64,000 nucleotides of DNA from Jiella pacifica. Its GTDB lineage: Bacteria; Pseudomonadota; Alphaproteobacteria; Rhizobiales; Rhizobiaceae. The translations under genes and the position numbers were made by a program. The DNA is taken from positions 1-64,000 of the forward strand of contig NZ_JAAAMG010000011.1 in the NCBI RefSeq assembly GCF_010500815.1, read 5' to 3'. Within the stretch, counting starts at the first letter, position 1. Each line of letters opens with the position of its first letter. The notes under the pieces were generated by a model. It was not told the DNA's origin, did no database searches, and saw only the letters and a list, made by a program, of their open reading frames with translations. Shown here one piece after another: positions 17,083-24,829 of this stretch.

Positions 17083-17236
17083 CTGGACGATGGCGGCGCG
17101 TGCGCGGCGTCACTCTGCGACGGGAGCGCGGCATCACGACCCGACGAGCCGCCTGCCTTCATGCCCTTTCATCGGGCACCGGTCTTGCCGGTGGATCAGC
17201 CGTGCTGCGGACTGGCGCCGCCTCGTGCCGAACGGG

Positions 17237-17824
17237 TCAGTTCTGACCGGCAGGAGCACCTTCCGTCGGCGCTTGCGGCGGCTGCCCGCCATTCATCTGC
17301 CGGAATCCGTCGAAGGCGGCTTGGCGCAGGTCGCGGACGATCCCGCGGCTCCAAAGTTCGGCGGCCTGGAGCATGTTGCGCGTCGCCTGCGGCCCCTGCG
17401 CGAGAAGCTTCTTGCCCGCTTCGGAATCGTAGAAGCCGGCGATCTGGTTCAACTCGTCTTCGCTGAACAGCCGGGCGTAGATCCGCGCCACTTCCGTCTC
17501 GAGGTCGGCGCGGCGCGGTGCGAGGTTCACGGCCGCATCGTCGACCAGATCGGAGATCTTGGTTTCCATGTCGGGTCGGTTGGCGATCAGCTCCGACTTG
17601 ATTTGGGTCGCGGCATTGAGAAGGATTTCGTCGAACTGGTCGGTGGCGTGGATCGCCGCCACGGCGGCACGCGCCGCCTGCAGGTGGCTCTCGCTGATGT
17701 CTTCGCCGGACTGGGTGGCGGGCTGGGCCTCGCCGGACTGTTGGGCCGAGACGGCAGCGGGGCAAAGGAAAATCGCGGCGACGGCGGCAAACGCGCTGCG
17801 GCGCATCGACTGGCTGAAGATCAT
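17237..17824 (-). CDS. DUF2059 family secreted protein
   Basis: The 195-residue protein has a signal peptide (RRSAFAAVAAIFLCPAAVSAQQ) and a mature helical region with IYARLFSEDELNQIAGFYDSEAGKK, the DUF2059 signature, then a Pro/Gln-rich tail. Exported DUF2059 proteins have no assigned function. GGAG is located 11 bases before the ATG, a weak ribosome site. The gene lies between rpiA and gor on the same strand, an arrangement often kept in rhizobia, which suggests co-expression rather than a shared pathway. Confidence 0.83.
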   Translation of the reverse strand: MIFSQSMRRSAFAAVAAIFLCPAAVSAQQSGEAQPATQSGEDISESHLQAARAAVAAIHATDQFDEILLNAATQIKSELIANRPDMETKISDLVDDAAVNLAPRRADLETEVARIYARLFSEDELNQIAGFYDSEAGKKLLAQGPQATRNMLQAAELWSRGIVRDLRQAAFDGFRQMNGGQPPQAPTEGAPAGQN

Positions 17825-18026
17825 CGGTTGATTGACTCCATTGGTTGATCTGCGCCCGGAGCAAACGTTTCGTCCGCCACGGCCGACGCCCCGCTTGCCT
17901 TGCGAAGCCCGGCGAAACGTCGTTCGAGCCTTCGCCAGCGACCTAGCGGCTCAGGCCGAACCGCGCAAGGCGCATCGGAAGGCGTCTCCCCCGTCCGCTC
18001 CGGACCTGCCCCAGGTTCCCGTCGTC

Positions 18027-18722
18027 TTACGCCTTGAGGTGGCGCACGCCATTCGCCGTCGCCACCAGGGCGTCCTTCGAAAGGCCGAGGAACAGGCCGT
18101 GTTCCACGACCCCGGGCACGTCGTGGAGCGCGCGCGACAGCGCTTCTGGATCGGGAATGCGGCCAAAGGATGCATCGAGGATCAAATGGCCGCTGTCGGT
18201 GATGAAAGGCTCCTCGCCGCTGCGCCGCAGCGTCAGATCGCAGGTGAGGCCGAGGCCCTTCGCCTTCTCCTGGATCGCCAGATAGGTGGCGATCATGCCG
18301 AAGCCGTTGATCTCGATCGGCAACGGAAAGGCGCCGAGCGTGTCGACCAGCTTGGTCTCGTCGGCGATCACGATCATCCGTTTGGCGGCGGCCGCGACGA
18401 TCTTTTCGCGCAAGAGCGCGCCGCCGCCGCCCTTGATCAGCCGCAGTTGCGGGTCGATCTCGTCGGCGCCGTCGATGGAGAGATCGAGTTTCGGCATCGT
18501 CTCGAGCGTCGCGGTGGGGATCGCAAGTTCCTGGCACAGCCGCAGGGTCCGCTCGGACGTCGGAACACCGGTCACCTTCATTCCGGCGCGAACCTTCGGG
18601 GCCAGCGCCCGGACGAACGCCTCGGCCGTCGTTCCCGTCCCGATGCCGAGCAGCATGCCGTCCTCGACGAAGGCGAGCGCCGCCTCTCCCGCCGCGCGCT
18701 TCAATTGCTCGATGTCCGCCAT
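18027..18722 (-). CDS. rpiA: Ribose-5-phosphate isomerase A
   Basis: It interconverts ribose-5-phosphate and ribulose-5-phosphate in the pentose phosphate pathway. The 231-residue protein has all RpiA motifs: [13 protein letters not shown] for phosphate binding, [11 protein letters not shown] and [15 protein letters not shown] with the catalytic Asp, Glu and Lys residues. The ATG has AGAGG about 10 bases upstream. It is the first gene of a leftward unit followed by DUF2059 and gor; pentose-phosphate flux supplies the NADPH that Gor uses. Confidence 0.95.
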   Translation of the reverse strand: MADIEQLKRAAGEAALAFVEDGMLLGIGTGTTAEAFVRALAPKVRAGMKVTGVPTSERTLRLCQELAIPTATLETMPKLDLSIDGADEIDPQLRLIKGGGGALLREKIVAAAAKRMIVIADETKLVDTLGAFPLPIEINGFGMIATYLAIQEKAKGLGLTCDLTLRRSGEEPFITDSGHLILDASFGRIPDPEALSRALHDVPGVVEHGLFLGLSKDALVATANGVRHLKA

Positions 18723-18816
18723 GCCGCAAGTTCCTCTGCCGTTCCGTTCCTTCGTCTAGCAGCCCCGTCGCCGTGCCGATAGGTCACGGAGCCCTTTCGG
18801 CGGGCCGTGGCACGGA

Positions 18817-18841
18817 AAAGGCCGCCTTGAGGGCGGCCTTT
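18817..18841 (-). terminator. Intrinsic-type terminator after wrbA
   Basis: A 10-bp perfect stem (AAAGGCCGCC/GGCGGCCTTT) with a 5-base loop lies 55 bases past the wrbA stop. Read on the minus strand it ends in TTTTCC, so it fits a rho-independent terminator separating wrbA from rpiA. Confidence 0.75.
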
Positions 18842-18895
18842 GAGACTGCCTGGCACGGCGCAGTCCTGCCGCCGGGAGCGGCCCGGAAAGATCGC

Positions 18896-19495
18896 TCAGC
18901 CGGCGATCCTGGCGGCCATTTCGGCGATGTGCTTGCCCTGGAAGCGGGCGCCGCCGAGCTCGATTTCGCTCGGCATGCGCGAGCCGTCGCCAGCGGCGAT
19001 GGTCGTCGCGCCGTAGGGCGAACCGCCGGCGATCTCGTCGAGGGTCATCTGCCCGGCATAGGCATAGGGCAGCCCGACGATCATCAGGCCGTGATGCAGC
19101 AGCGTCTTGTGGACGGACAGCAGCGTCGCCTCGTTGCCGCCGTGCTGGGTCGCCGAGGAAGCGAAGGCGCCGCCGACCTTGCCGACGAGGGCACCCTTCG
19201 CCCAGAGCGGCCCGGTGCGGTCCCAGAAGGCCTGCATCTGCGAGGACATGTTGCCGTAGCGGGTGGGAACGCCGACGATGATCGCGTCGTAATTCGGCAG
19301 ATCCTCGACCTCGCAGACCGGATAGGGGTGATCGGTCTTGAAATGGGCCGCCTGGACGACCTCGGCCGGCGCCGTCTCGGGCACCCGCTTGATGTCGACG
19401 CTCGCGCCAGCGCTTTCGGCGCCTTCGGCGACGGCCTTTGCCATGGTCTCGATGTGGCCGTAGCTGGAATAATAGAGGACGAGAACCTTCGCCAT
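18896..19495 (-). CDS. wrbA: NAD(P)H:quinone oxidoreductase WrbA
   Basis: A 199-residue flavodoxin-like enzyme that reduces quinones by two electrons, limiting redox cycling. FMN-binding elements are [32 protein letters not shown] and [13 protein letters not shown], together with the later PYGATTIA segment of WrbA. The length is that of the family. GGAG lies 9 bases before the ATG. It is a single-gene unit closed by the hairpin at 18817-18841 and is divergent from the CinA-like gene. Confidence 0.95.
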   Translation of the reverse strand: MAKVLVLYYSSYGHIETMAKAVAEGAESAGASVDIKRVPETAPAEVVQAAHFKTDHPYPVCEVEDLPNYDAIIVGVPTRYGNMSSQMQAFWDRTGPLWAKGALVGKVGGAFASSATQHGGNEATLLSVHKTLLHHGLMIVGLPYAYAGQMTLDEIAGGSPYGATTIAAGDGSRMPSEIELGGARFQGKHIAEMAARIAG

Positions 19496-19725
19496 CGCTG
19501 AAGCTCCTTTCGCGGTTCGATACCCCGACCATTCGGGGGCTGCAGGGACGACATAGGCGACCCCGGCCGATCTGGCTTGAAGAATTCCCGCGACGCACCG
19601 TCACGTGTCGCGCGACAATGGGGCCGAGGGAGCACGTCGTGCGTCGATTGGGTCCGAGGCGCCCCCTTGCTTTCCGGCGGGGTCTCACACTTATTCTGGA
19701 CGATGTCCCGCAGGAGAAGACTGAA

Positions 19726-20475
19726 ATGCCGCGTGAACCTGTCACGGCCGCGATGCTTGCCATTGGCGACGAACTTCTGTCCGGCCGGACGAAGGACAAG
19801 AACATCGGCCATCTCGCCGACGTCATGACGCTCGCCGGCATCGACCTGAAGGAAGTACGCATCGTCGGCGACGAGCCGCACATGATCGCCGACACGCTGA
19901 ACACGCTCAGGCGCAGCTACGATCTGGTCTTCACCTCCGGCGGCATTGGGCCGACCCATGACGACATCACCGCGGACGCGGTCGCCGCGGCCTTCGGGCT
20001 CCAGGTCATCGAACATCCCGAGGCCGTGGCGCGGCTCGAGGCCAACTACGCGTCCCGCGGAATGGAATTCACGCCGGCGCGCCGGCGGATGAGCCGCACG
20101 CCGCAGGGCGCCAGCCTGATCGACAACCCCGTCTCCGTCGCGCCCGGCTTTCGCCTCGACAACGTCTTCGTCATGGCCGGCGTACCGTCCGTCTTCCAGG
20201 CGATGCTGGCGAGCGTCTTGCCGACGCTGCCGGTCGGCGAGCCGTTGAAGAGCCTCGCCCTCGCCTGTCCCTTCGGCGAAGGCGACATCGGCGATCCTCT
20301 GCGACAGATCGCCAAGGAGCATCCGAACGTCGTGATCGGCTCCTATCCGAAATTCGACGGGACGCGCTATTCGACCGAGATCGTCATCCGGTCACGGGAC
20401 GATGGCGCGATCACGGCGGCGGCCGGTGCCGTGGAAGCCATGCTGGTCGAGACCGAACGAGCCAAGGCCGGCTGA
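19726..20475 (+). CDS. Molybdopterin-binding (CinA N-terminal type) protein
   Basis: The 249-residue protein has the MoCF-binding fold of CinA: AAMLAIGDELLSGRTKDKN at the start and FTSGGIGPTHDDIT in the middle. It lacks the C-terminal nicotinamide-nucleotide amidohydrolase domain of full-length CinA (about 410 residues), so it is the short form common in alphaproteobacteria. ADP-ribose pyrophosphatase activity is known for some CinA-type domains but cannot be inferred here. AGGAGA is 8 bases before the ATG at 19726; the upstream in-frame extension was not used. Confidence 0.88.
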   Translation: MPREPVTAAMLAIGDELLSGRTKDKNIGHLADVMTLAGIDLKEVRIVGDEPHMIADTLNTLRRSYDLVFTSGGIGPTHDDITADAVAAAFGLQVIEHPEAVARLEANYASRGMEFTPARRRMSRTPQGASLIDNPVSVAPGFRLDNVFVMAGVPSVFQAMLASVLPTLPVGEPLKSLALACPFGEGDIGDPLRQIAKEHPNVVIGSYPKFDGTRYSTEIVIRSRDDGAITAAAGAVEAMLVETERAKAG

Positions 20476-20498
20476 AGCTTCTAGGGGCGGGCCCCGGC

Positions 20499-21122
20499 TC
20501 ACACGGGTTTGTCGTTCTCCACCGGCCCGGATGTCTCCAGCCGCTGCCGCGCGCCCTCGGCGAGGATTTTCGCGCTTTCCCGCAAGGTGGCCTCGTCGAC
20601 GCCGTCGCGCGCCGCGGCGGAGATCCCCGCGATGCCCAGCATGACGAAATCGGCGAGCGTCTCCGCCTCGCCGGGAGCGAACGCGGTGATCCGATCGGCA
20701 ACGGTGTCGCGCATCTCGCGCCGCACCCGCGCCGTCATGTCGCTGACGGCCGGGTCGGAGCAATTGATCGTGCCCTCCATCACCAGGCAGGCCCGGCCAC
20801 CCCGATCCCGTGCATAGAGTTCCGCCGCCTTTTCGAACACCGCCGCGATCGCCCGGGCGACGTCTGCCTCGCCGGTGAAACTGTCGACAAGTTGATGTCC
20901 GGTCGTGGAAATAGACAGTTCGACAGCGCGTTCGAACAAATCTCGCTTCGCCCCGAAGGCCGCATAGAGGCTCGGCGGCTTGAGGCCGGTGGCGTCGCAG
21001 AGTTCTGCGATGGTGACCGCGTCGTAGCCCTTTTGCCGAAACAGATCCGTCGCCGCCGCCAACGCCGTCTCGGCGCAGAAGGCGCGTGGGCGGCCCCGTC
21101 CGATTTTTTTTGTATTAGACAC
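20499..21122 (-). CDS. bdcR: TetR-family regulator, BdcR-like
   Basis: The 207-residue protein has a TetR N-terminal HTH, ALAAATDLFRQKGYDAVTIAELCDATGLKPPSLYAAFGAK, and a C-terminal ligand domain with several Cys (GRACLVMEGTINC) as in NemR/BdcR-type regulators. It is divergent from a BdcA-like SDR, the same arrangement as bdcR/bdcA in E. coli, where BdcR represses bdcA. The GTG start has AAGGA about 8 bases upstream. The gene name is inferred from context and family; the regulator itself could also be a NemR-type homologue. Confidence 0.75.
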   Translation of the reverse strand: MSNTKKIGRGRPRAFCAETALAAATDLFRQKGYDAVTIAELCDATGLKPPSLYAAFGAKRDLFERAVELSISTTGHQLVDSFTGEADVARAIAAVFEKAAELYARDRGGRACLVMEGTINCSDPAVSDMTARVRREMRDTVADRITAFAPGEAETLADFVMLGIAGISAAARDGVDEATLRESAKILAEGARQRLETSGPVENDKPV

Positions 21123-21133
21123 TACAATAATCC

Positions 21134-21161
21134 TTGCACTCCCAGTCTCGCCATATATGTA
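21134..21161 (+). promoter_or_regulatory. Likely bdcA promoter
   Basis: TTGCAC at 21134-21139 and TATGTA at 21156-21161 are 16 bases apart, about 33 bases before the bdcA start codon. The divergent gap is only 71 bases, so a BdcR-like repressor binding here would affect both genes. Partial symmetry in the adjacent TTAGACACTACAATAAT (21114-21130) may be the operator. Confidence 0.45.
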
Positions 21162-21193
21162 TCGCTCGCTAAATAAAACAGCGGAGACAGTTC

Positions 21194-21907
21194 ATGACTA
21201 CCCTTTCGGGCAAGAAGGCTCTCGTCCTCGGCGGCAGCCGCGGCATCGGAGCGGCCGTCGTCGAACGGCTGCAGGCCGACGGCGCCGATACGCGCTTCAC
21301 TTATGCCGGATCCGAAGCGGCCGCGCACGCCCTCGCGGAGAAGACCGGGGCGGCGGCGATCCGGGCGGACTCCGCCGACCGCGGCCAGACGATAGCGACC
21401 GTGGAGGCAGCGGGTCCGCTCGACATTCTGGTGATCAATGCTGGTGTCGGCCTTCTCGGCGATCCGCTGGAGCATGAGCCCGACGCCATCGACCGGATGC
21501 TCGACGTCAATGTCCGCAGCCCCTACCACGCGATCGTCACCGCGGCTCGAACCATGAACCGCGGCGGCCGGATCGTCGTGATCGGCTCGGTCAACGGCGA
21601 CCGCATGCCGTTTGCCGGTGGCGCCGGCTACGCCATGACCAAGTCTGCGCTGCAGGGCATGGCGCGGGGCTTTGCCCGCGATTTCGGCGCGCGCGAGATC
21701 ACCGTCAACGTCGTCCAGCCGGGCCCGGTCGATACAGACATGAACCCGGCGGAGGGCCCGATGAAGGATCTGATGCACTCGTTCATGGCGATCAAGCGGC
21801 ACGCCAAGCCGGCGGAAATCGCCGGGATGGTCGCCTATCTCGTCGGGCCGGAGGCGGCGATGGTCACCGGTGCGATGCACACGATCGACGGCGGCTTCGG
21901 CGCCTGA
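21194..21907 (+). CDS. bdcA: SDR family protein BdcA
   Basis: The 237-residue short-chain dehydrogenase/reductase has the cofactor motif LGGSRGIGAAV, the INAGVG strand motif and the catalytic Ser and Lys in IGSVNGDRMP and YAMTKSALQGMARG. Long stretches match E. coli BdcA, for example SVNGDRMP, SALQGMARG, TVNVVQPGP and FVTGAMHTIDG-like MVTGAMHTIDGGFGA. BdcA has been described as binding cyclic-di-GMP and promoting biofilm dispersal; enzymatic activity is debated. GGAGA is 6 bases before the ATG. Confidence 0.87.
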   Translation: MTTLSGKKALVLGGSRGIGAAVVERLQADGADTRFTYAGSEAAAHALAEKTGAAAIRADSADRGQTIATVEAAGPLDILVINAGVGLLGDPLEHEPDAIDRMLDVNVRSPYHAIVTAARTMNRGGRIVVIGSVNGDRMPFAGGAGYAMTKSALQGMARGFARDFGAREITVNVVQPGPVDTDMNPAEGPMKDLMHSFMAIKRHAKPAEIAGMVAYLVGPEAAMVTGAMHTIDGGFGA

Positions 21908-21914
21908 CATATTT

Positions 21915-21944
21915 CGAGCGGCGGCGCATCAGCGCCGCCGCTCG
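21915..21944. terminator. Strong hairpin between convergent bdcA and doxX
   Basis: A 13-bp perfect stem (CGAGCGGCGGCGC and complement) with an ATCA loop begins 8 bases after the bdcA stop. There is no T-run on either side, so it may act as a bidirectional, partly factor-dependent terminator or as a 3' stabiliser. Confidence 0.5.
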
Positions 21945-22007
21945 TATGGCCGTCGACACCGGCATTGCCTCGGGTCGCGGATTGGGCGAGCCGCGAGGCC
22001 GTGCGCA

Positions 22008-22391
22008 TTATCCCCTTCTCGCAGCGTCTGCGCTGAACGCGCCCGCGCCGGCAAAGACGAGGAACAGAAAGATGAAGCAGTAGAGGATCGCCGAATCGCC
22101 GCCGTTGTTCACCGGAAAGAAGTTCTGCGGCGCATGGGCCATCCAGTAGGCCACGGCCATCTCGCCCGAGGCGATGAAGGCGGCGATGCGGGTGAACAGG
22201 CCGATGACGATGAGAAGGCCGGCGACGATCTCGATCAGCCCCGCGACGCCCGAAAGCGACATCAGCTGGGCGCCCGCCATGGCACCGTCCGGGAAGCCGA
22301 GCAGCTTCTGGGTGCCGTGCTCCATGAAGATGAGCCCGGTGACGATGCGCAGCAGCGCGAGGGCGTAGGGCTGGTAGCGATCGAGAGTCAT
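22008..22391 (-). CDS. DoxX family membrane protein
   Basis: The 127-residue protein has four hydrophobic helices with the DoxX features LRIVTGLIFMEHGTQKLLGF, AGLIEIVAGLLIVIGLFTR and the conserved acid/aromatic EMAVAYWMAHAP segment before a last helix. DoxX proteins are small membrane redox-associated proteins (thiosulfate:quinone oxidoreductase subunit or stress-linked relatives). The ATG 22391 (MTLDRYQPYALALL) has AGGGA upstream; the longer frame has no membrane-protein logic. Confidence 0.85.
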   Translation of the reverse strand: MTLDRYQPYALALLRIVTGLIFMEHGTQKLLGFPDGAMAGAQLMSLSGVAGLIEIVAGLLIVIGLFTRIAAFIASGEMAVAYWMAHAPQNFFPVNNGGDSAILYCFIFLFLVFAGAGAFSADAARRG

Positions 22392-22547
22392 GTGTCCGGG
22401 TTCCCTGGGGTTTCGAATGCGCGGCGACCCATAGCCGGCCAAACCCTTTCTTTTCAGTAAAGTCGGGTTGACGAACGGTTTTCCTTTGCAGCCGCTTGTA
22501 CACCCCTCGGGAGGGCCAGATGCGGCTTCATGCCAGAGGGCCGAAGC

Positions 22548-22576
22548 TTGCACTCACTGGCACATTCGATCTATCG
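22548..22576 (+). promoter_or_regulatory. Likely gpt promoter
   Basis: TTGCAC (22548-22553) and CTATCG (22571-22576) are separated by 17 bases, and the predicted transcript start is about 33 bases before the gpt ATG, leaving room for its ribosome site. No purine riboswitch was recognised. Confidence 0.4.
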
Positions 22577-22615
22577 GAGCGCTTCAATTTCGAGATGGAT
22601 GGAAAGAGGCTGGCG

Positions 22616-23116
22616 ATGTCGATGGTGGAAAAGTCGTTTCCGGTCTCCTGGGACCAGTTCCACCGCGATGCGCGCGCCCTCGCCTGGCGCCTCGCCGGGC
22701 TGCGGCAGGAGGAGTGGCGGGCGATCGTCTGCATCACCCGCGGCGGACTGGTGCCGGCGGCGATCGTCTCCCGCGAACTCGGCATTCGGCTGATCGAGAC
22801 GGTCTGCGTCGCCTCTTATCACGAATACAGCGAACAGGGGGAGCTGAAGGTGCTGAAGGAGATCAGCCCGGAGCTCCTGGCCGACGATGGCGACGGCGTC
22901 TTGATCGTCGACGACCTCACCGATACCGGCAAGACCGCTGGCGTGGTCCGAGCGATGCTGCCGAAAGCCCACTTTGCCGCCGTCTACGCCAAGCCGAAGG
23001 GCCGTCCGATGGTCGATACATTCGTCACCGAGGTCAGCCAGGACACCTGGATCTTCTTTCCCTGGGATCTCGGCCTGAGCTTCCAGGCGCCGATCGGGCG
23101 GGGTACCGAGGGCTGA
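22616..23116 (+). CDS. gpt: Xanthine(-guanine) phosphoribosyltransferase
   Basis: It salvages xanthine, guanine or hypoxanthine to nucleotides with PRPP. The 166-residue protein opens with [19 protein letters not shown], contains [19 protein letters not shown], and has the PRPP loop [16 protein letters not shown] plus the C-terminal FFPWDLG typical of Gpt. The ATG at 22616 has GAGG 8 bases upstream and gives the standard Gpt length; the frame extends further upstream without homology. Confidence 0.93.
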   Translation: MSMVEKSFPVSWDQFHRDARALAWRLAGLRQEEWRAIVCITRGGLVPAAIVSRELGIRLIETVCVASYHEYSEQGELKVLKEISPELLADDGDGVLIVDDLTDTGKTAGVVRAMLPKAHFAAVYAKPKGRPMVDTFVTEVSQDTWIFFPWDLGLSFQAPIGRGTEG

Positions 23117-23180
23117 CATCGCTTCATGCTCGAAGCAGCGGGCAGGACATCAATGGCCCCTGCACCTGCCCCCGTCCGGG

Positions 23181-24317
23181 CTAGGCCGGCACGTCCGCCA
23201 GCCTCACGGTGGCGGTGAACGAAAACCCACCCGGGGTCAGTTCGCGGGCCATTTCGCCGCGCATCTGCCTGAGGACGAGGGTTTCGAGCAGCTCGGTGCC
23301 GAAGCCGAGTTGACCCGCCGTCTGTGCAGCGTCCGGAGGCGCACCGCCGCCGAACCATTCCTCCCACCGAAACGTCATCGCCGTCCGCCCGTCCCGCAGG
23401 GCCTTCTGCCAGCGAACCGCCACTCCGCCCTTCACCTGCGGCGCCAGGGCGCCATGCTTGGTCGCGTTGGTGGCCAGTTCGTGGACGACCATCGCGACGG
23501 AGATGGCGTCGTCCTTGCCGATGAGAACTTCGGGCCCGTCGATCCAGACATTCGTGCCGATGCCGAAATGCTGCAATTCGGCCGTGACGATATCGGCGAA
23601 CAGCGCTCCCTTGCCGTCCCGGTCGGCCAGCAGCGACTGCGTCTTGGCGAGCGAGGCGACGCGTTCGAGAAGATCGTTGCGGATCTCCGATGCGCTCTGG
23701 CCCTCGCGCACCGACAAAAGGATGAGCGCCTGGACCGAAGACAGGGAGTTCTTGATCCGATGCTCCATCTCGCGGGACACCAGGAAGGCCCGCTGCTCCA
23801 GGTGCTTTCGCTGCTTGACCTCCTGCCGGAATGCCAATTCCCCGGCAAGAACCGCCCGAAACTCTTCGAGCTGCAGCCGGTCGGCCTCGGTCCATCGGCG
23901 GGGCGCTCTGTCGAAGACGCAGAAGGCCCCTGCGGTCGAGCCGTCGGGCAAGCCCACGGGCACCCCGAGAAAGGCCCCGATCTCCAGCGAGCGTGAAAAC
24001 GCGCTCCCGGCGAAGCGTGGATCGGCTCGAACGTCGTCGACCGAAAGTGTCAGCTCCGTCTCGATGACGTGCCGGAAAAGGGCCCCCTCCCCGGCGATGA
24101 GGCGCAGGCCGTCGGGACTTGCCGCGTCGGCGCGCGGCGGAAGCCCGGTCTCGCTCTTGAGGATCTGGCGATCGCCGTCGACGATGACGACGAAGCTGCC
24201 GGAAACGCCGAGCATGCGCGCCGCCAACCGGGTCACGCGGTCGATCGCTTCCTCCGGCCCGGCCGCCACCAGATCGGCGACGGAGAGTCTCCACGTCGAA
24301 TGCTCAGGCCGAGACAA
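23181..24317 (-). CDS. GAF-domain sensor histidine kinase, HWE/HisKA_2 type
   Basis: An N-terminal GAF domain (about residues 15-160, with IGAFLGVPVGLPDGSTAGAFCV) is joined by a short coiled coil to an HWE-like kinase core. The phospho-acceptor helix reads REMEHRIKNSLSSVQALI and the ATP lid has VVHELATNATKHGAL, followed by the WEE-type segment FRWEEWFGG and GFGTELLETLV. There is no membrane segment, so it senses a cytoplasmic signal. Start: TTG 24317 with GGAAGGA 6 bases upstream is preferred to a TTG at 24332. No cognate response regulator is adjacent. Confidence 0.88.
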   Translation of the reverse strand: MSRPEHSTWRLSVADLVAAGPEEAIDRVTRLAARMLGVSGSFVVIVDGDRQILKSETGLPPRADAASPDGLRLIAGEGALFRHVIETELTLSVDDVRADPRFAGSAFSRSLEIGAFLGVPVGLPDGSTAGAFCVFDRAPRRWTEADRLQLEEFRAVLAGELAFRQEVKQRKHLEQRAFLVSREMEHRIKNSLSSVQALILLSVREGQSASEIRNDLLERVASLAKTQSLLADRDGKGALFADIVTAELQHFGIGTNVWIDGPEVLIGKDDAISVAMVVHELATNATKHGALAPQVKGGVAVRWQKALRDGRTAMTFRWEEWFGGGAPPDAAQTAGQLGFGTELLETLVLRQMRGEMARELTPGGFSFTATVRLADVPA

Positions 24318-24829
24318 ACACGGTCCTTCCAAAGATCCGGCAATCGACGAACGGGCACCGGCTTCTCATACGGTGCGCGCCGCCATGCTGTTCGGGCGTT
24401 CGCAATGCGAATTGCCTAAATTTCAAGGTAAGATGCTCGGCCGCTGGTTTACAAGGCCTGGCGCAGGCCGTGCGGCAGTTTGTACACACTTTGTCCCGGG
24501 TGTTCCTGCAAAGATGTCACCGCCGCGACATTGACCGTCCGAACAGACTCACCCTACCCTCGACAGTCCAAACGCAAGCTGGCCGGAGCGGTTATCCCCA
24601 GCACCGAGCGCCCGCCGGTGAATCCCGTTGATAACTCATGTGATTCGATAAAACCGGACATATTAAGCTTCGCGAAACCCTCTCGATCCACTATATATGG
24701 GGTTGCGCGACACCGGCACCACAAGATGCGGTCGGCGGCGCGAATCCAGCGAACAGCGTGCGAATCGTCCGTCAACGGATGCGAGGGTCGTGCGCGGCAC
24801 TTTACGACAGCCAATCGAGGACGGGTTTT
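24318..24829. other. Divergent regulatory region between histidine kinase and nrdJ
   Basis: A 512-base gap with no convincing gene. It contains the probable NrdR box and overlapping -10 of nrdJ near 24690. A cobalamin riboswitch was looked for, because nrdJ is B12-dependent, but no B12-box-like element was recognised. Confidence 0.5.
24688..24703 (+). promoter_or_regulatory. NrdR box overlapping nrdJ promoter
   Basis: CCACTATATATGGGGT closely resembles the NrdR operator consensus acaCwAtATaTwGtgt. It covers a TATATA -10 (24692-24697) that lies 17 bases from a weak TTCGCG -35 (24669-24674). A second, much weaker box-like stretch (GGACATATTAAGCT) is centred about 33 bases upstream, the usual three-turn spacing of paired NrdR sites. 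This suggests repression of nrdJ by NrdR when dATP is high. Confidence 0.65.

Noticed and set aside
15544-17466. A 640-codon plus-strand frame opposite gor and DUF2059
   Set aside because: Antisense shadow of two confident genes; it has no family signature.
24318-24829. Cobalamin riboswitch before the B12-dependent nrdJ
   Set aside because: No B12-box-like sequence or matching stem arrangement was seen; an NrdR box explains the regulation better.
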